Assembly: GCA_026120185.1 (NCBI GenBank)
Contig: JANUWF010002362.1
Location: 3,065,001 to 3,129,000, forward strand
Origin: Voacanga thouarsii
Lineage: Eukaryota > Streptophyta > Magnoliopsida > Gentianales > Apocynaceae
DNA: 64,000 nt
Reading direction: 5' to 3'
The notes under the pieces were generated by a model that did no database searches, was not told where the DNA came from, and saw only the letters and a program-made list of their open reading frames with translations. The position numbers and the translations under genes were made by a program. Positions 46,129 to 57,095 of the stretch are shown here, piece after piece (position 1 is the stretch's first letter; every line of letters starts with the position of its first letter).

Positions 46129-48919
46129 GCCGAATGGTTGCTCCAACCATGGCCATGTTTCCTTCTTCCTCCTTGGACGAATCAAGCTGTCCACGTGAGA
46201 GGATTCTTTTGAAACTACTTCAAGGTAGTCATCATTCAAGTAAGCCTCTCCAATCTCCTCTTTAAAATTCTAGATTCATGTCTCTTGGATGTAGTGGGAT
46301 GAGGATGAGATATATTTAGAGATTGATTATATGTTTTGTGATGGAGTTGGGATTGAAGCATGAGAATGAATGTATTTGTATGATGAAGATGGGATTGATG
46401 CATGAGATGATTTGTCTTGGTTGAATGTAAGGCGTTTTTATATTGCATGTCTTCATGTCATGAGTAGTATGAATGATCAAGCATGTTAGAGATTATGTCA
46501 CCTTTGGTAAATAGGGTTTTATGTTCATGTATTCTTGTTAAGGCCATGATTATGATTATGTTAGTGGAGTTTGGATCATGTGTTAGTAGATTTGGATCTA
46601 TGTTTTTATTCATGATTTGGATGTTTTGTTGATTGGTGTAGAGTGTATGTTTATGATTATGGTTAGCAATAGGAATTATGATCACGACCTTGCTGTCTCT
46701 AAGCTAATTTTATTTCATCAATAAAATGATTAATAATATAATTTCTTCTAGTAATTTCGAAAACCCTAGGAAAATGTGGATTTGGACTCTTATATAAAAT
46801 AATGATATTTTAGTCAAATAAATGATAACTTTTATTAAAGAAATAAAACATATAGATATTATATAGAATAATAATATCAAATAAAGCCTTTTATATAAAT
46901 AATTATAAAAGGTAAAATATTCATTTTGTAAGTCTTATATTCATAAATACTAATAGAATTTATTTATTATCTTTTAATCATGACATAATAAAATTTACTT
47001 GCTATTAATTTTATTTACCAATTATTTTCTAGACATTAGTTATTAAAAACCATTATTTTAAATAATATCATCTAGGACCTATGACCCTTCATCAAATAAA
47101 CCCTAATTTATTTATAGCAAGATTTAAACCTTCAACTTATTAGTATCTAATTCACAAAGCCTAGTTATTTTAATATCAAGCTAGATTTATTTTATAAACC
47201 CTTCATTTATTATCTAGCCTTAAAGCTTGGGATACTAGGGTCATGATTGTGGTAAGTTGAACTAGGATTATTTGTGAAAGTGAATTTTGGCTTGAGTTTA
47301 ATTATGACTTATGTTTACCCCAGGTGGGGTTAGGTCAGCTTTTGGAGATCTTTATTTTAGCTCAAGCAAAGGATCAGGTAAGCTCCTGCATAAAACTTGT
47401 TTGTTGCAAAAAGTTATTATGGCAAGCTAAACCCGAAGTTTGTGAACATTGAATTGGTAAAGGCAATTAGAGACTGTTTCCTTTCTTGTTTCAGTCAAAC
47501 CAATTATTTGAAAATCAACAAGTAATTTTATTGAAACACTAATTTGTTTCTAAAACTGACTTTGACAAAGACTATGGAAACCCTTGATTGCCATTTTCAA
47601 GTAAAGCTATGTTTTATCAGTTTTCTTCCAAGTGGGATAATCTACGTTGAGTACTCAATAAGCGTAAGCTAGTAGTACTAGTTTTGAAGAGCAAAAGTGA
47701 GTCTTCTGGCAGGAGGCCACCTCCAGAAAATGAACTCAACTTAGAGAAACGTCAGTACTGCTTAGTCATGCCGGTCCAAGCTAGCAGGTTTCAGTCATGT
47801 GGACTGTGTGTTGCCAGAGTGGACAACCGATTTTGTTTGGGTGTAGAGAAGGAGGAGAATCTTACCCGGTAGGCCGATCACCTACCTTTTTGTCAGTCTT
47901 CACAAAGTGTGGCATTTTGACCGTTGTTTGGTTATGGGGCCCAACGTGTGGTAACCCATGACCGCCCTTTTGAGTGGTTGATTTTATTGTATATGAATGG
48001 TTGGAAAAGCTAAAACGCGACCTTGATTTTGAACTTTATTTATTGCTTGCCAGTATTTTTCTTATGAAGATCTTACACCTTGTATTCATGAACTGTTTTC
48101 ACTGAACACTCAAAGCACACACGAACTTACAGAGATTTTTATCTCATCACCCTTTTTACCATGATTTCAGGTCGATCCTGCGGTGGAGATGAGTAGCTAG
48201 TTGTTGCCTGCCTTGGAAGATATTTTGTTATTTATTTTTATGTGATGCTTTAGGAGTTGAGAGTGATCAATTGTTATTTTTATTTTGGATTTGTCTTGAA
48301 TTTTTGGATTGTAATAAGTTTTAATTTTTGAAGTATTATTGTATTTTGATTGTGTGATCTAGTTATAAAGACCCCTTGTCCTTTGGATGGAGCGACATCC
48401 CCGGCCCTGTTGGGCCTAGGTAGTGGGGTGTTACATTATGATTTGAGGGTTGAGACACGCTTTAGGACTGGTTTATGAATTATATTTGGATCTTGATTTT
48501 TAATGTGGGATTATGACATGTTTGTTAGGAGATATGAGAATGGAGTCTATATGTCATTAAAGCATGTGATGATACGGTTTATGTTGGAGATTAATATTGT
48601 TAATGCTATTGCTTTAATATTATTAACAATACCATCAATAATTATTATTGTTGTGCAAATATTATTATTGCTATTATGAATGCTACTTTTGCTATGTTGA
48701 ATAGTATTATTACTTCTACTTGTATGATTACTACTTTATTTATTAATAGCAAAATTATTACGTCTTTTAATTATTAATAGTAATATTATTGTTGCTTTTG
48801 ATACTTAAATTGTTATCATTATCTTATTATTACTACTATTATTAACACTGTTATCTTTAATGATATTATTATTACTCATATTATTAGTACCGTTATTATT
48901 GTTATTAGCAATGTCATTT

Positions 48920-48920
<1 letters not shown>

Positions 48921-48967
<47 letters not shown>

Positions 48968-49006
48968 GTATTATTATTAAACATTATTACTTTTAAAAAA
49001 TAAAAA

Positions 49007-49058
<52 letters not shown>
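48921..49058. repeat. Inverted trinucleotide microsatellites (TAA)n and (ATT)n
   Basis: A (TAA)n run at 48,921-48,967 and an (ATT)n run at 49,008-49,058 face each other across a 40 bp spacer. The arms are complementary for over 45 bp and could form a long hairpin. The wider region 48,590-49,300 in LTR C is a degenerate ATT-rich zone. The poly-Ile ORF here is an artefact. Confidence 0.95.
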
Positions 49059-50536
49059 GTCATTGCCCTTTTAGAAATATTATTACTATCTATAAAATTA
49101 TTAAAACTCATATTAATGCTTTTGACAATATTATTATTTTTGTTATACTTATTTATTACTTGTGTCACTTATGATATCATTATAACAAGTTATTTTTATA
49201 CTAATAATAATATTAAACTCTAGAAATATTTTTATATCAATTAATTTTGGAATTCCTAAACCATTGTTATTATTATTTGAGTGTTATTAATGTTAGAATG
49301 GTTTAGATGGATATGAATATTAGAGTTGGGAGTTATTTGTATCTATGCAGTTTTGTTACTTAATTGTGCACCAATAGTGACATATACCCTGTGTTTACCC
49401 CAGGCGGGACTAGGTTGCCTTGAGTAAGATTTGGAAGATTATTTTATCAGTGAGATCAAGAGATCAAGTAAGTCCTTGCATAAAACTGTTTGCTAAACTA
49501 AAGTGCTCCTGCAAGTCAAATGTGATGTTTACTGTAAAGTTACCTTTGGGTTGCAATTATGGATATTTTGCACATTCTGTTAAAACATAATAGTTTTAAG
49601 CAAGCAAAGATTTTCCAAAGCAAATGTTAAATTTTTCTTAAACCATAATTTAATCTTAGACTATTTGGAACCATAATTGCAATTTTCAGGTAACACAGTC
49701 TATTGAATTTCTCCCAAGTGGAACAAACATAACGTTGAGTACTCAATAAGGGTAGGCTGATTAGAGCTAATCTTGGGGACTAGGGTAAGTTTCTCAGTAG
49801 AGGCCTCTATCAAGGGATAAACTCTGTTCGAACAAGGCGACAGTTTTAGTTAGTCAGGCTGATTCGTGCTAGCAATTTTAGTCTGTGTGGACTGTTTCTT
49901 TTCTAGAATGGACAATTGGTAAGTCAAGGCATAGAAATGGAGGAGTATCTCACCCAGTGGACCGATCACCCACTTATATTATGATGCAGGATTTCATAAT
50001 ATGCGGTCAAGATGTAGGGTTTTATGGCCATAACTATGATGCAAGGTTTCATAGTCAACTTTATTTGAGTGGTTTATTTCTTTATAAGTTGTACACTTTT
50101 ATTTTGCAAATGATGATAATATACCACTCAATATTTAAAGATGAGTTTTGGGACTTGCAAACTTTTTATTGTGACTTGTTTAAAATTTACATACATGAAA
50201 GGTTTGCATAAATTATCGTGAGCACACACAGGACTTATTGGGAAATATTTCTCATCACCCTTTTATGTCATGTTTTTAGGTCGATCTTGCTTTGAAGGTT
50301 GAATTGTTTCGTGTTGCCTTGAGTTTTGGATATTTATTTAATTGTATTTGTTTCTTGAGAGATTTTAGTTATTATTCACTTATTTTGAGAGTTGTGCAAG
50401 TATTGTTTTGGGTTGCAATAAGTTTTAAGCTTAGATTATTTCTTCTATCTTTTTATTACCTAGTTATAAAGACCCTTGTCCTAAGGATGGGTTTATATCC
50501 CCCCCTTTTAGGGTACATAAGTAGTGGGGTATTACA

Positions 50537-50930
50537 TACCATGTGCTCGTGCTTTGACTAGAGTACATTAGACATGGAGGTAAATATGTAATAACGAGCC
50601 ATTTCGTTGGCCTTTTTTCAAGCCTTCTCAGCCTCACGCTCCTCTTCCGTGCAACCCTCCCCAATAACAGGGCAGGTTTAATATAAGACATACTTATACT
50701 CCTCTACAATGAGTATTATATTAGTCCCGTTAGATGGTGAAATGACTGAAAGAACCTCTACCAACCATTTTTGAAAATCGAAAATAAAAGAAAATTCTCT
50801 GTTTGTGGAAAAATAAATAATTTGTGGACTTTATCCTCATATTAATGCTGATAATAGTTAACCCTATCACTATTATCTTTAATATGATCAATTTGGCTCT
50901 TAGGAAAACTAACATGGCTTCTTGGGAAGA
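50537..50930 (-). pseudogene. Copia-1b gag, N-terminal part
   Basis: Minus-strand translation reads 'NIILIVEEYKYVL', 'CPVIGEGCTEEEREAEKA' and 'KKANEMARYYI', then 'SMSNVL', the characteristic first third of a common plant Copia gag. The likely start is near 50,915 (ATGTTAGTTTTCC) but frameshifts make it uncertain. Stops replace conserved positions. It is separated from the rest of gag by giant solo LTR C. Confidence 0.8.
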
Positions 50931-52481
50931 TTAACAGTTTCTTAAGTTAAGTGCGTTGACTACCACAAATTGACTACCCTTCTAAGTAATGATCTAGAAG
51001 ATAACTCCATCGAGGGGATGGCCATTTCTTCTCATTTTCTATGGACAATCCTCGCACTATAACCTCTAACATGGGTTGTCCGATCACAGTATGTGTCCCA
51101 GGCATCAATTATGTACATCCAATAGGTCTAGATGCTTGTGGAATCCCCATCTTATATGGGTTCACTCTCAGGATGATGTGGGAGATCCATGATCTCTAAT
51201 AAGGACCATGATAGAAGCTGTGGGGCCGTTGGAACCCCTCTTCCACTTAGTCTTTTAAAACAAGGATTTTCAAGAAAATGTACTTTTGAAAATATCATGT
51301 TAAGGTAAAATCCTTTATGAGATTTTTTATGGATTAATTTTACCTAGTAAGCTTAATGATTCCTTTTAAAACTTTTAAGAGACTTTAGTCTCAAGTTTTA
51401 TTTGACAAAAACAATTTTCTTGTAAAATAAATTAAAATGGTTGTTCCTTTTAACTCACAAAAATATCTAAATCCAAAAAATTCTCTATGTCAAGGATAAA
51501 ATCATTTAAGAGAATAACTAAGGATTAATTTTTGTTTTTAAGTTAAAATGACCATTTAATTAAATAAAAATGTTTTTCCTTGTAAAAAATTTCCCAAAGA
51601 TTTTGGTCTTTGAAAAAATGCGCACATAGGTTCATAAAAGAAAATAGCATGCTAAAAAACTGTAAATGTTTTAATGCTTTTCTATTCTTTTAATCTAGGT
51701 GTCCAAATAATAGAATTATTAATTAATGGTCATATTTAATCCTAAGTCCTTTACTATTATTTTTTCATGCAAAATATTCCAAGAATATTAACCATGCACA
51801 ATATAATAACTTCATCTGGTATGGGACCTAAAACAGAAAAGAAAAATGTAAGGAAATTACAAGGAAAAATAATAAATTTTTCTATGGTCTTCATGCACCT
51901 GCCACACCAGATCGCTATCCCAGAACTAGATCGACCCTGAACCAAACCGTGACTCTATGATCAACTAGCCGCAGCACCATCTGACTGAGGATCGAGCTAC
52001 AGCTCGGCACTTTGTGCCTCGGCACCAGCCGCCTGCGGCTCAGATTGCGGCTTCTCTCAAACCCAGCGGCGGTTAGCTTCCATGAAGCCAGCCATGGCTT
52101 TGAGCATTTTTTACTCTAGAGCTGCGACTTGCTGTATTGAATCCCTGCCTGGCTTTTCTTTGAAGATCTTCATCTTCTTCATCTATTTTTTGTTTTCCTC
52201 TGTTCTACTTCTGCAATCTCTGTTTTTCCAGTGACTTTTATATATGATTTTGTTTATAGATTCTCAATAGAAATCAACCAAAACAAAAACACAAGCACCT
52301 ATGCCTTTAATCACTGGGCTTACACGAATCATTAACTATTACAGAAGCCTATATCTCAATGATGAGATTTATAGTGAAACTATCCATATCAGTAAACACG
52401 AAAGAACACAGGCATCATCCAAACATAAATCCTGCTAGTTTGATTTAACTAGCATGCTTCCTACATTTGCCATAAAACCAA
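50931..52481 (-). other. Copia-1b untranslated leader
   Basis: About 1.55 kb between PBS and gag, homologous to 5,493-6,900. A GC-rich block lies at about 51,900-52,130, with the inverted repeat CGAGCTACAGCTCG (51,993-52,006) and a small hairpin GGCACTTTGTGCC (52,005-52,017). The rest is AT-rich without coding signals. Its length and the candidate donor in the LTR make it a possible intron; this is inference. Confidence 0.6.
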
Positions 52482-52497
52482 CACACTTTGATACCAA
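52482..52497 (-). promoter_or_regulatory. Copia-1b primer-binding site (initiator Met tRNA type)
   Basis: Minus strand TTGGTATCAAAGTGTG, one base after the 5' LTR, matches the TGGTATCAGAGC-type PBS with one core change. Confidence 0.85.
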
Positions 52498-52498
52498 T

Positions 52499-54378
52499 TG
52501 AAGGTTATATGTTGCAAACAGACACACAGAAGTAAGAAAAAAATGCAGCAGCGGAAGAAAAATACCTTTACATTTTCTAAAAAACGATTGCTTAGGCTTT
52601 GTTGATGATAGTTCTTCTTCAACCACTAGAGGATTAGAAGAAGTGCCAGGTGATAACCCTGGAAGTCTTCCACTTCTTTGCATTTGCAAGAACACCGGAC
52701 TTTTGGTGTTTCGGAATATGACCGATGCTTGAAGACTCATTGAAAGCGAAAAGAGAAAAAGAATTAGCCTTGTCAATCTCTTGATGATCTACTTCTTACT
52801 CCTCTATTTTTGTATCTACTAGAAGAACAGATATATAGAAAGCTTTCAAAAATAGAGAGACACAGACGTGAGAGGAGGCTCGTGTATAGTTTTTTTTTCC
52901 ACTATCTTGAGAATCACACTCTGTTTAAACTATCTAAGAACCTTGATAGCCTTCAAGAGCTTTGATCAATCCAAACTCTATCTATCATCTAGAAGTTCAA
53001 AATTTGAACCACGTGTGTATTCCTCAACCATCTGCTAAACAAGTTATCCCTAAGCTAAACAAGCTCGGGCCTAGCCTATTGGTCCCTTGGTCTAGGCTAT
53101 TAGGTCAAATTAATTATTTAAACTTGGACCAAATAAATAGCCTAATTATTAATTATACACCCCAAAATAAACCAGTCTAATATTGTAGTCTATCTTAGTT
53201 TAGGCCCAAGTCAATTTTAATTCTTCAAATCGGGTTTAAGCCTTAAATAATTAATTTATCCACTAAACTAATTAAATAATTCTCTATTTGGACCTTTTAT
53301 TTTATTCTAACCTAATAAATAAACTAGGCTACCTAAATAAAATAAAATCTATTTTATTTAAGACCAATTCCTCATCCCAAAACTATCAGGACTTATAGGC
53401 TATTCCGATGATTAAAAGACATATCGCCTTGGCTATTAAAATGATCAAAATACCCCTGCTACAGAAATAGCATTATTTTGTATTTTAAATATTTTCTAAT
53501 ATCATCATAAGAAAATATTCATCCTAAGGACAATGCTGCATTAGCAAGGTCTCCGACCTACAGGTGTTGTGACAAAAATACCCCTTCTACATAACGTTGT
53601 GCATCCAGAGAGGAAGAGCATACAAACACCTCTCTGAATGACATCTACCATCCTTAGACCTCTAGTCCAATGATCTACGACTTCTTAGAATATTTTCACT
53701 TTTTAAGGGAGCTACCCTAAAGCAAACATCCAAGTTATATTCCCCAGGGTCCTGGATTATTAGATCATTCGAAAAGTTTTAAGGGACGATATAGCGTAGA
53801 AGCTATCTTGTATGTGTCTATCTTGACTAACTAGTCACATATACCCAACATACAAGTATATTGGATTTACGATAGAACCTTAATTATAATATATCAAAGT
53901 ATACACTTCCAGCTTCGTAAGACAACCAACCCATACTTAAGCCATAGTGTATAAGTCCACGTTATAGTAGTAGTAGTCTGGGTTTTCACCGTATAGTACT
54001 TTTAGAAACCACTACTAAAGGTTCAATTCTACGTAATTGAAATACGCTTATATTAGAAAGTGAAAGGACTACTCACTGGCTAAAGGTAAGCCATTACCCA
54101 TTTGGAATTTATAACACAATAACCTTATCATGATGAGGTTCCCATTCTCATCATCTGGTTAAGAATAACAATTTTTGTGTTAAGTAACCCATGATCTATA
54201 CCTTACTGTGAAAGGCCTTCATTCACATGAATCACTTACTTAAACATAATGGATCTTTTCTAGCGAAATCGTGCACAAAATAAAATACAAAAATGAAAAC
54301 AATTTATAAGAATAATTTTTTTTATTAATTTAATTGGAATTACATCCAATATAGTTTTAGCGGGCATATATTCCAATA
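52499..54378 (-). repeat. Copia-1b 5' LTR
   Basis: 1,880 bp. On the minus strand TATTGGAATATATGCCC to AACCTTCA. It pairs with 27,600-29,475. It carries the conserved short frame at 52,566-52,683. Confidence 0.92.
52566..52683 (-). other. Candidate LTR mini-exon in the Copia-1b 5' LTR
   Basis: ATG at 52,683 starts MQRSGRLPGLSPG and continues with GTSSNPLVVEE to a candidate donor AAAG|GTATTT at 52,565. Length 118 nt, phase 1, the same as in the 3' LTR. RSGRL here against NRRL there suggests an ancestral RSRRL. The open frame extends upstream to 52,776 and past the donor, so splicing is not proven. Confidence 0.45.
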
Positions 54379-54675
54379 TATACATATTTAGAGACAATAC
54401 TTCAAATCATGTAATATTTTCTTAAAGTGCAATTTGAGAGGGATTGGAAGGATCAAGGCTAGAAATCATTTACTCAAGGAAGAATTCATCAAAATGAGCA
54501 TTGTTTCAAGAAAGTTATTAAGGGCGGAAAAGGGGGGCTTGTGTATAAGTTCTTTCTTAAACTATTATTTTCTTTTTCTTGAACAATGATGAGATCAATA
54601 TCTTTATTGTAGTTGGACGTTATTTTTCGATCCATGATGTTAAATTAATTTATTTTTATTTATTGATTATTATTC
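54379..54675 (+). repeat. T2 3' LTR, piece 2
   Basis: Starts with the second TATAC copy and aligns with about 14,770-15,085 of the 5' LTR. It ends at the solo LTR inserted at TATTC. Confidence 0.9.
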
Positions 54676-56389
54676 TGTTGGGTATCTCTTGCGTATCGTA
54701 TATGGTGCAACGGAAGAATAAAATAAGATACCATCCCAGGACCCACCTATGTGTGGAAAACAAGACATAAAGATAATAAAGGTAGCAGCTTTTTACCTTT
54801 ATTTGATCGTCCGAAGAACAAAAATTTCTTCTTCAAGTTGAGGTGCAATCCAACAATCCTCTAGATCCAACCTCACTAGAGTGGAACGTCTAACCACTAT
54901 AATCACAGTGTGTGATTATCTCTAATAGTAATCTACATAGAGGAATACTCAAGTATGAAAATTTCCTATGCTAGCAGAAAAAGATGGCGGCTAGGGTTCT
55001 TCACAAGAACAATCGAGAGAGAGAGAGAAAGAAGAGAAGGTTTAGGTGGCTGCAATTTTCATGTGAATTCCACTCTAGGGTTTTTCAGTTATATCATCAT
55101 AAAACTGAAAAATTCACAAAAAATCCGAAATTCTAAAACAATTAGAGTTCCCTAATTGTAATTGGAAACATCAAATTCTCACAATTAGAATTTGGATCAC
55201 AAATTATAACTAATTATAATTTGTCCACAACAACTTCTCTTTCTCTCAATCAACTCCATTATGTTATCAAATAACATCTTGAGTATATAATCCTTTATTG
55301 TGTGTGACCTATTAGGTTTCCCAATCAGTTGGTAGCGAATATGAATTAATTCAAACGTCTTTGAGATTAATAATCTATAATTAATTAGAATTAATCCTAT
55401 TAATTCTAATCGGGATTAGTTTATTAATTTATCAATTAATAAACCCATATTCCCAGATCATGAGCGGCATCTAGCAACATATCATGACCACCTAAGAGTC
55501 CAGGAAGTCAAGTGGCTTGACATGAACCCTTCAATAACAAATTTCAGTGCAATTAACTCATTTCACCATACAATATCTCATTCGGTTTGGAGTACAGAAT
55601 TAGTGTCAACTCCCTCTAGAATTAATTCTGGTCTAAATACAATAGTACTTGTACTAGGAATCCACTACTCTAGATGTGTATCAATTGGAACTGTTTCCAA
55701 TACGCAATCGCCTTGGCCAAGGACTTCTCGAGTAGTAATTCCTACATGTGGCCATAAGATATTCGCCCCTACTATTAGGAGTGGTGAATCCTTTATTGAC
55801 CCTCTCAACTACTTTCGTTTACCTCACAATGTACCTAATATCCATCCCATAGGTGGCCTCAATCTAGCTTCAGAGATTGGAAATCAAAGTACAATGCTTA
55901 GCAAACAAAGTACCTTGGAGATCTCAAATCTAAGGATAATTGCATGTTTGCTATATTGAGATTATATCACGGTGCTAAATAGTTATCCATGTGATTATCT
56001 CAAAGCTAGGTCATCCAATGAACTTGTTCCATTAACAAGTATCCATGTGTTAACATTGAATATCTCAATACTCACGGATATGAGAACCACCGCCTGATCA
56101 AATCAGGAAGTCTAACACATGCTAGTCTTAACGCATTAATGATGTCCTGTCTCATTAATATTATGACTAGGGATTATTTAAGTACTAACACTATATAGTG
56201 TAGTAGGAATCTCATATCATGATCTCTATCATGATTTCCTTAACACAGTGTTGTACTAGGGACTTTATCGAACAATTATATTACTTAAAAGTAAACAAAA
56301 GAAATTGAAAGATAAAATATGCTTTTTATTAAAATAAAATGTGTCATATACAATGTACAAGTGATTGCCTCTAGGGCATAACACTAACT
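54676..56389 (-). mobile_element. Copia-type solo LTR in the T2 3' LTR
   Basis: 1,714 bp. Plus-strand ends are TGTTGGGTATC and GGGCATAACACTAACT; the minus strand reads AGTTAGTGTTATGCCC then TAGAGGCAATCACTTG. The TSD TATTC (54,671-54,675 and 56,390-56,394) is perfect. The 'TTATGCCCTAGAGGCAA' start is seen in BARE/Angela-like Copia LTRs. The first base pair TG appears changed to AG at the right end. The 145-codon ORF at 55,522-55,959 is antisense and has no recognised domain. Confidence 0.85.
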
Positions 56390-57095
56390 TATTCTTGGTA
56401 TTTGGTTACTTGTTTTTATTGATGAAGTGATGAAATTGGATCTTTCTTCTAATTAATTTGGGAAAGAGGTTAGAAGTTAGTTTTGATGTATTGATTTTAT
56501 ATGTGTTGTTTTTTAATGGACTTGGGAAAGAAAGTTAAGTATAAAAGAACCTAAGTAATAAAAAATTAGTTAATTTAACCTAAATTATAAGGTTATTGAC
56601 TAATTTCATGTTTTTTACTACTTAGAGGACAATGAAATTGATTGAGGAATTGGTTTCATGAATCTTTTGGTTAATTGGTGAGATAGAGTAGATTCATTAA
56701 TTTAATTAGGAGATAGTGAGTCCATGACTTGAAAAAGAATTAGGTTCAATTTTATTCTTTTATGATGTAAAGATAATGATTAATTGTAATAATTACTAGT
56801 AACTCATTGTCATGTCTTTAAGAATTTCTATCTAAATACATGTTCTTCTCTCCTAAAGTAGTATATATTTTTATCTTTCTTATTCTATCACTTTAATTGG
56901 TCAATTAAATAATGCATGAAAAGTAACTAATAGTAGTTGTTCCTTGATGATCGATACTCGTTAATTCCCTATGCTATGCTTTTCGATGAGTGCACCTACT
57001 CATATGTGTGATTTGGGGATTTATATTTTAATTAAAAATTGATTGTGAATGGACTTGAAATTACATGATTTTATATAGGCAAATCTGACTCATCA
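56390..57095 (+). repeat. T2 3' LTR, piece 3 (U5 end)
   Basis: Aligns with about 15,085-15,604 and includes an extra stretch near 56,440-56,640 also seen in T1. Ends CTCATCA followed by the TSD AAAAG. The U5 motif GATGATCGATACTC is at 56,946-56,959. Confidence 0.9.

Larger units (their letters stand above)
44181..48435 (+). mobile_element. Giant solo LTR B (4.3 kb) nested in solo LTR C
   Basis: TGTGAAACCCCAACTAAAACC to GTGGGGTGTTACA, 4,255 bp, with a perfect TSD TTATG (44,176-44,180 and 48,436-48,440). It is collinear with solo LTR A in opposite orientation, including the tRNA-like segment (44,433), TC microsatellite (46,106), TTGAGTACTCAA palindrome (47,647-47,658), the GGGCCCAACGTGTGG block (near 47,938) and a terminal 'TTATAAAGACCCCTTGTCC'. 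No internal domain. ORFs inside, such as 45,133-45,464, are not conserved coding sequences. Confidence 0.9.
41959..50536 (+). mobile_element. Giant solo LTR C (about 4.3 kb), split by solo LTR B
   Basis: TGTAAAATTCC at 41,959 to GGGGTATTACA at 50,536. Minus-strand reading of the flanks restores Copia gag 'HMATSYDIS' across the site. The TSD is degenerate (GGCCA against TACCA). Order of blocks matches A and B: a tRNA-like segment near 42,208, a TTGAGTACTCAA palindrome at 49,735-49,746 and a 'TAGTTATAAAGACCCTTGTCC' terminus. Without LTR B the length is about 4.3 kb. It is more diverged than A and B, so probably an older insertion or another subfamily. Confidence 0.82.
27600..54378 (-). mobile_element. 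Copia-1b element carrying nested insertions
   Basis: A minus-strand Copia element with perfect TSD TATAC (27,595-27,599 and 54,379-54,383). LTRs are 27,600-29,475 and 52,499-54,378. Both begin TATTGGAAT rather than the TGTTGG of related copies, and both end CTTCA. PBS, leader, gag, zinc knuckle, protease, integrase, RT and RNase H appear in the usual Copia order when read right to left. The coding region is split by a solo LTR (29,916-31,059), a CRM-like element (31,781-39,471) and giant solo LTR C (41,959-50,536). Stops and frameshifts in every domain show it is dead. The two LTRs differ at many positions. Confidence 0.92.
14062..57095 (+). mobile_element. Tat/Athila-like non-autonomous element T2 hosting the nest
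   Basis: Flanked by a perfect TSD AAAAG (14,057-14,061 and 57,096-57,100). The 5' LTR is 14,062-15,604. The 3' LTR is split into three pieces (26,880-27,599; 54,379-54,675; 56,390-57,095) by two later insertions. The internal region, without insertions, is about 5.2 kb. It has a tRNA-Asp-like PBS, a pyrimidine-rich leader, a gag-like frame, a 'GACAATGTCC...AAGTGTGGGAG' block at 25,752-25,780 and a PPT at 26,865-26,879. No protease, RT or integrase motif is visible, so it would have needed enzymes in trans. The 43 kb span is due to four direct insertions and those nested within them. Confidence 0.9.

Noticed and set aside
46010..46239. Overlapping ORFs with Ser/Leu or Arg/Glu runs
   Set aside because: Both are translations of the (TC)n tract in giant LTR B.
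48977..49168. ORF encoding a poly-isoleucine stretch
   Set aside because: Translation of an (ATT)n microsatellite.
55522..55959. 145-codon ORF on the plus strand
   Set aside because: It is antisense within a Copia-type solo LTR with a clear TSD, and has no recognisable domain.
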